DNA of 55,000 bases from Trachelipus rathkii (lineage: Eukaryota > Arthropoda > Malacostraca > Isopoda > Trachelipodidae): assembly GCA_015478945.1 (NCBI GenBank), contig JABUQX010028406.1, positions 1 to 55,000 on the forward strand, in the 5' to 3' direction. Under the pieces are notes generated by a model, which was not told the origin of the DNA, did not search any database, and was given only the letters and a program-made list of their open reading frames with translations. Numbering within the stretch: the first letter of the stretch is position 1; each line of letters opens with the position of its first letter. Of this stretch, positions 52,225 through 55,000 are shown piece by piece. The position numbers and the translations under genes are program-made.

Positions 52225-52740
52225 TTGAAAAACTTCGATACGCAACAGTCCCTATTAAATTCCGCCACCCCATTAAAAGGAAAAAAACAGATCTACAGAA
52301 CCAACAACCTTCTACAAGTATTTCAATAACAGATTCACTGGAGAATTTCCTACAGTCCAGTAGTGATGAAGAAAACACACGCATTACCAAAAGATGTAGT
52401 GCAAATGATTGAAGAACTATCACAAGAAAACGATTAGATTCAAATGATGATGCAATGCAGTTGGTGGAGAAGCTTAAGCAAATGGTGTACGCCACGCTTT
52501 GAAGTAACTTGCTAGGAAAACTTCAATCCGAACAGTCTATTACTTTTAGCCACCATTAAAGGAAAAAAATTGAAATATAACAGAACTAACATCTTCTACA
52601 AGTAATCATTAACAGATTCACTGGAAGCATTCTACAGTCCAGTAGTGAGAAGAAACACACGCATTATCAAAAGATGCAGTGAAAATGATTGAAAATCTAT
52701 CCCAGAAAACGACTAGATGCAGATCAAATGACGATCCTAT
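52225..52740 (+). repeat. Internal direct duplication within the hAT transposase
   Basis: 52225-52470 and 52515-52740 share gttgaaaaacttc / ggaaaacttc, ttctacaagta, aacagattcactggag/a, ctacagtccagtagtga, acacacgcatta and ccaaaagatg. The second copy has small deletions. Confidence 0.85.
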
Positions 52741-53107
52741 CAGTTTTTGTGTAAGTGTTACATTGAAGCAAAAATGCAAAATGTTTAACCAACGTTACGG
52801 TAAATTGCCAAGGAAATACTTGCGCTATCCTCGAACTAGTGTTTCAAGGCGAGAGTATTTAGCAATGCTGGGGCTAACATCTATGTGAAAGAGAAACAGA
52901 CCTTCAGGCAAAAAAAAGCAGAAAATTGATGTCTCTCAAGACAACCTTCCATATTTGAATTTCAATACTAGTCCTTAAAGTATATAATAATTGTAAAGTT
53001 TTTCATTAAGGTCTGAGGTTAGGGAAAGAGGTTGATTGGGGTCCATTTGAGTTGGTCCCCGTCCCACACCCTGGTAACAATTATATTAATAGATTGTGGC
53101 TAAATCT

Positions 53108-53109
53108 CG

Positions 53110-53174
<65 letters not shown>

Positions 53175-53350
53175 TATATATATATATTATAATATATATA
53201 TATATTATATAATATATATATATAGATATGTATATATTATATAAATATATATATATACCGTATATTATATTATATAATATATATATAATATATTATATAC
53301 TATATATATATATATTATATATATATATATAATATTAATAATATATAATA

Positions 53351-53385
<35 letters not shown>

Positions 53386-53400
53386 ATTTATATATATTAA
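53108..53400. repeat. TA-rich microsatellite inside the hAT right end
   Basis: About 290 bp of TA with ATTA interruptions, separating the coding remnant from the GC-rich terminus. Confidence 0.95.
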
Positions 53401-53401
53401 A

Positions 53402-53492
53402 CATCCGCATGCCGCATCCGCATCCGCATCCGGGGATGTTAAAATCAAACATCCGCATACCGCATCCGCATCCGCATCCGCATCCGCGGGTG
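53402..53492 (+). repeat. (CATCCG)n tandem hexanucleotide, two blocks
   Basis: Two blocks, aacatccgcatgccgcatccg... and aacatccgcataccgcatccg..., each with four or five CATCCG units. They form the right end of the hAT copy. Confidence 0.9.
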
Positions 53493-53601
53493 CGAAAAAA
53501 AAAAATCATCTATAACACTTCACATATATATATATATTTTACATTTATTTGTATTTTAAATATTATTTGTGTGCACATAATATGTATAATATATTATATA
53601 A

Positions 53602-53645
<44 letters not shown>

Positions 53646-53735
53646 CTAATATTTATATACAGAAGCTGCTGCAATATTATTTGTCGAACATAAATCGGTT
53701 TTTCTTTTATATGTCATGGACTGTCAGTAAACAAT
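53493..53735. other. AT-rich flank with (TA)n at 53606-53641
   Basis: Nothing coding. It separates the hAT end from the pseudogene on its right. Confidence 0.6.
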
Positions 53736-53739
53736 TTTT

Positions 53740-54180
53740 GCTACTGAAAGGGTGGTGAAGGGGGTATATAGGGTGTTTTCATTATGAGTGAAATGGGCGC
53801 TCTGGAAGAGGGAATAATCTGGGTATGAAGCAGATTGCTTCCTTTACATTTCCATATTTTGTAATATCCATCATGCAGAAGTAAGTCATCATAGTGTTTC
53901 GTTGGCTCTCGCCAATATTCTGGGAATAGCCAAAGGCATGCTTTTCTTGTTCTTCTTACCCACATCCTTCTAGGGCTGTTTTACAACTTCCACATACATA
54001 ATGAGGTGCCCAGTGCTATTGTTATGTCACATTAGGCATACCCAAGAGTAGATCCTGTACGCTAATCAAACTTGGATCCCTTCAAAATTTGGTGGAAATA
54101 TGCTTAGTAACTAACTTATAATATCCACACACATAACAAAATGAATCTGCCAACGTTTACACTGTCTACTGAAATAAAAA
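53740..54180 (-). pseudogene. Unnamed multicopy arthropod family, N-terminal end
   Basis: The minus strand reads APHYVCGSCKTALEG near 54030-53980, then MWVRRTRKA, a frame change to WLFPEYWREPTKHYDD, and IIPSSRAPISLIMKTPYIPP. I recognise the family's N-terminal signature: APHxVCxxCxxxLxxW, then a basic stretch, IPxxWREPTxHxxDCYFC, and YPxIPSAxRPVPH. Cys pairs (VCGSC) suggest a zinc-binding fold. The copy has at least three frameshifts. The C-terminal part at 50885-51345 is on the same strand and downstream, so both are probably one ancestral copy whose middle was lost or displaced by the hAT element at 51535-53497. Confidence 0.65.
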
Positions 54181-54284
54181 AAATGTTTTAATTATATTAT
54201 TACTAATATTCTGAAAATTAATAAGATGACTTAAGTTTGGTAAATCCCTTCATATTAATGTCACTAGAATGTGTTTAACACAAT
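54181..54284. other. AT-rich flank
   Basis: No feature seen. Confidence 0.5.
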
Positions 54285-54434
54285 GGTATATATATAATAT
54301 AATATAATATAGTATAATATATATATATATATATATATAATATATATATTATTATAATTATATATATATATATATATACTATATATTATATATACTATGT
54401 ATATATATTATATATCTATATATTATATAATATA

Positions 54435-54465
<31 letters not shown>

Positions 54466-54506
54466 GTATTATATATATATATAGCTATACTAATATAGTA
54501 TATATA

Positions 54507-54548
<42 letters not shown>

Positions 54549-54588
54549 TATATTTATGTATAATAAATATTATATATATATATATATA

Positions 54589-54637
<49 letters not shown>

Positions 54638-54775
54638 TATATATATAGTATATTATATATATAATATATATATATAACTATATGATATATATATTATATA
54701 TATATATTATATATATATATAATATATATTATATATATATATAATATATATTATATTTATATGATATATATAGTA
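54285..54775. repeat. AT-only low-complexity tract
   Basis: About 490 bp of TATA/ATTA words. Confidence 0.95.
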
Positions 54776-55000
54776 AATCGGTTCTTAAGAATGTAAATCC
54801 CCATAAAACATTAATGCCAACTGACTTTTACTCAGCGATAGACAGATGGAATGACCAAATGAGAAGATTGCATATGAAAATAAGCACCGAAAACACAAAA
54901 CGTTGATGCTGGGAAAAACTCAAAAACATATTTGGAATCTACATAAAAGATTGAATAAAAAACATTAAAAATCAATAGAAACAAATAAAAATGTTTTTGT
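54776..55000 (+). other. Unassigned edge sequence with a short open stretch
   Basis: 54797-54906 reads NVNPHKTLMPTDFYSAIDRW then NDQMRRLHMKISTENTKR before a stop. Its amino-acid use looks protein-like, but it is too short to judge, runs close to the window edge and was not recognised. Confidence 0.25.

Larger units (their letters stand above)
51535..53497 (+). mobile_element. hAT element with CATCCG-repeat ends, transposase pseudogene
   Basis: Both ends are GC-rich and built from GCATCC words. The left end (51546-51640) continues into gcgcggatgtttattg, which matches the reverse complement of aacatccgc near the right end (53400-53490). Inside, the plus strand reads FLWEINESSSIATYFDSAIK near 52110 (the hAT W-x-x-N...I-A-x-x-LDPRFK block). 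Further on at 52775-52880 come FNQRYGKLPRKYLRYPRTSV then an REYLAMLGLTSM block and KRNRPSGKK. That is a decayed version of the hAT dimerisation signature (LARKYL, P-x-TSV-x-SE-RLFS, AG). The family is like ZBED-type hAT transposases. It carries stops, an internal duplication (52225-52470 repeated at 52515-52740) and about 290 bp of TA repeat near its right end. Confidence 0.8.

Noticed and set aside
54797..54906. Possible histone stem-loop-binding-protein-like segment (RWNDQMRRLH)
   Set aside because: The spacing of W, R and LH does not fit that domain, and the conserved flanking motifs are absent.

Overview
The window is eukaryotic nuclear DNA, most probably from an arthropod and plausibly a crustacean. 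It is very AT-rich and full of (TA)n microsatellites. It has spliced genes with GT-AG introns and is dominated by transposable elements: hAT, Penelope-like, jockey-like, CR1/L2-like, RTE-like and a MITE. The arthropod reading rests mainly on a gene whose translated exons follow arthropod Lasp almost residue for residue. It is also supported by reverse-transcriptase families that I know from crustacean and insect genomes. There is no bacterial operon structure, CRISPR array, rRNA or recognisable tRNA.

Layout. 0-5 kb: a Penelope-like element with two foldbacks, a TA-flanked MITE (1641-2115), and a hAT transposase pseudogene whose 3' end abuts a TA microsatellite (2435-4334). 5-6 kb: two truncated 3' ends of an RTE-like retrotransposon. 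6.2-8.7 kb: three minus-strand exons of Lasp (LIM domain plus nebulin repeats). 8.7-11.7 kb: microsatellites and a decayed jockey-like reverse transcriptase. 12.7-23.0 kb: one 10.27-kb hAT element with 13-bp terminal inverted repeats and a perfect 8-bp target duplication. It still encodes the transposase dimerisation tail but is filled with nested retrotransposons. 23.1-23.9 kb: a decayed copy of an unnamed, widespread arthropod protein family. 25-27.2 kb: an ATCGAT-rich minisatellite and a CR1/L2-like 3' end. 27.3-29.1 kb: four plus-strand exons, with consistent phase, of a Ser/Asn-rich protein I cannot name.

29-50 kb has a different texture: dense point differences and small indels, scattered short AT tracts, and no intact exon. 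Within it a jockey-like copy (about 32.2-33.9 kb) and a hAT copy (39.36-40.6 kb) can still be followed by eye. Both look much more damaged than their relatives elsewhere in the window. That is what very old DNA or poorly polished long-read sequence would look like. 50.8-54.2 kb: the C-terminal and N-terminal parts of another unnamed multicopy protein family lie in the right order on the minus strand, with a hexanucleotide-ended hAT copy between them.

Only two host genes are supported, Lasp (minus) and the Ser/Asn-rich gene (plus). The rest is a layered record of transposon insertion, nesting and microsatellite growth. All identifications come from reading translations by eye and none has been checked against a database.
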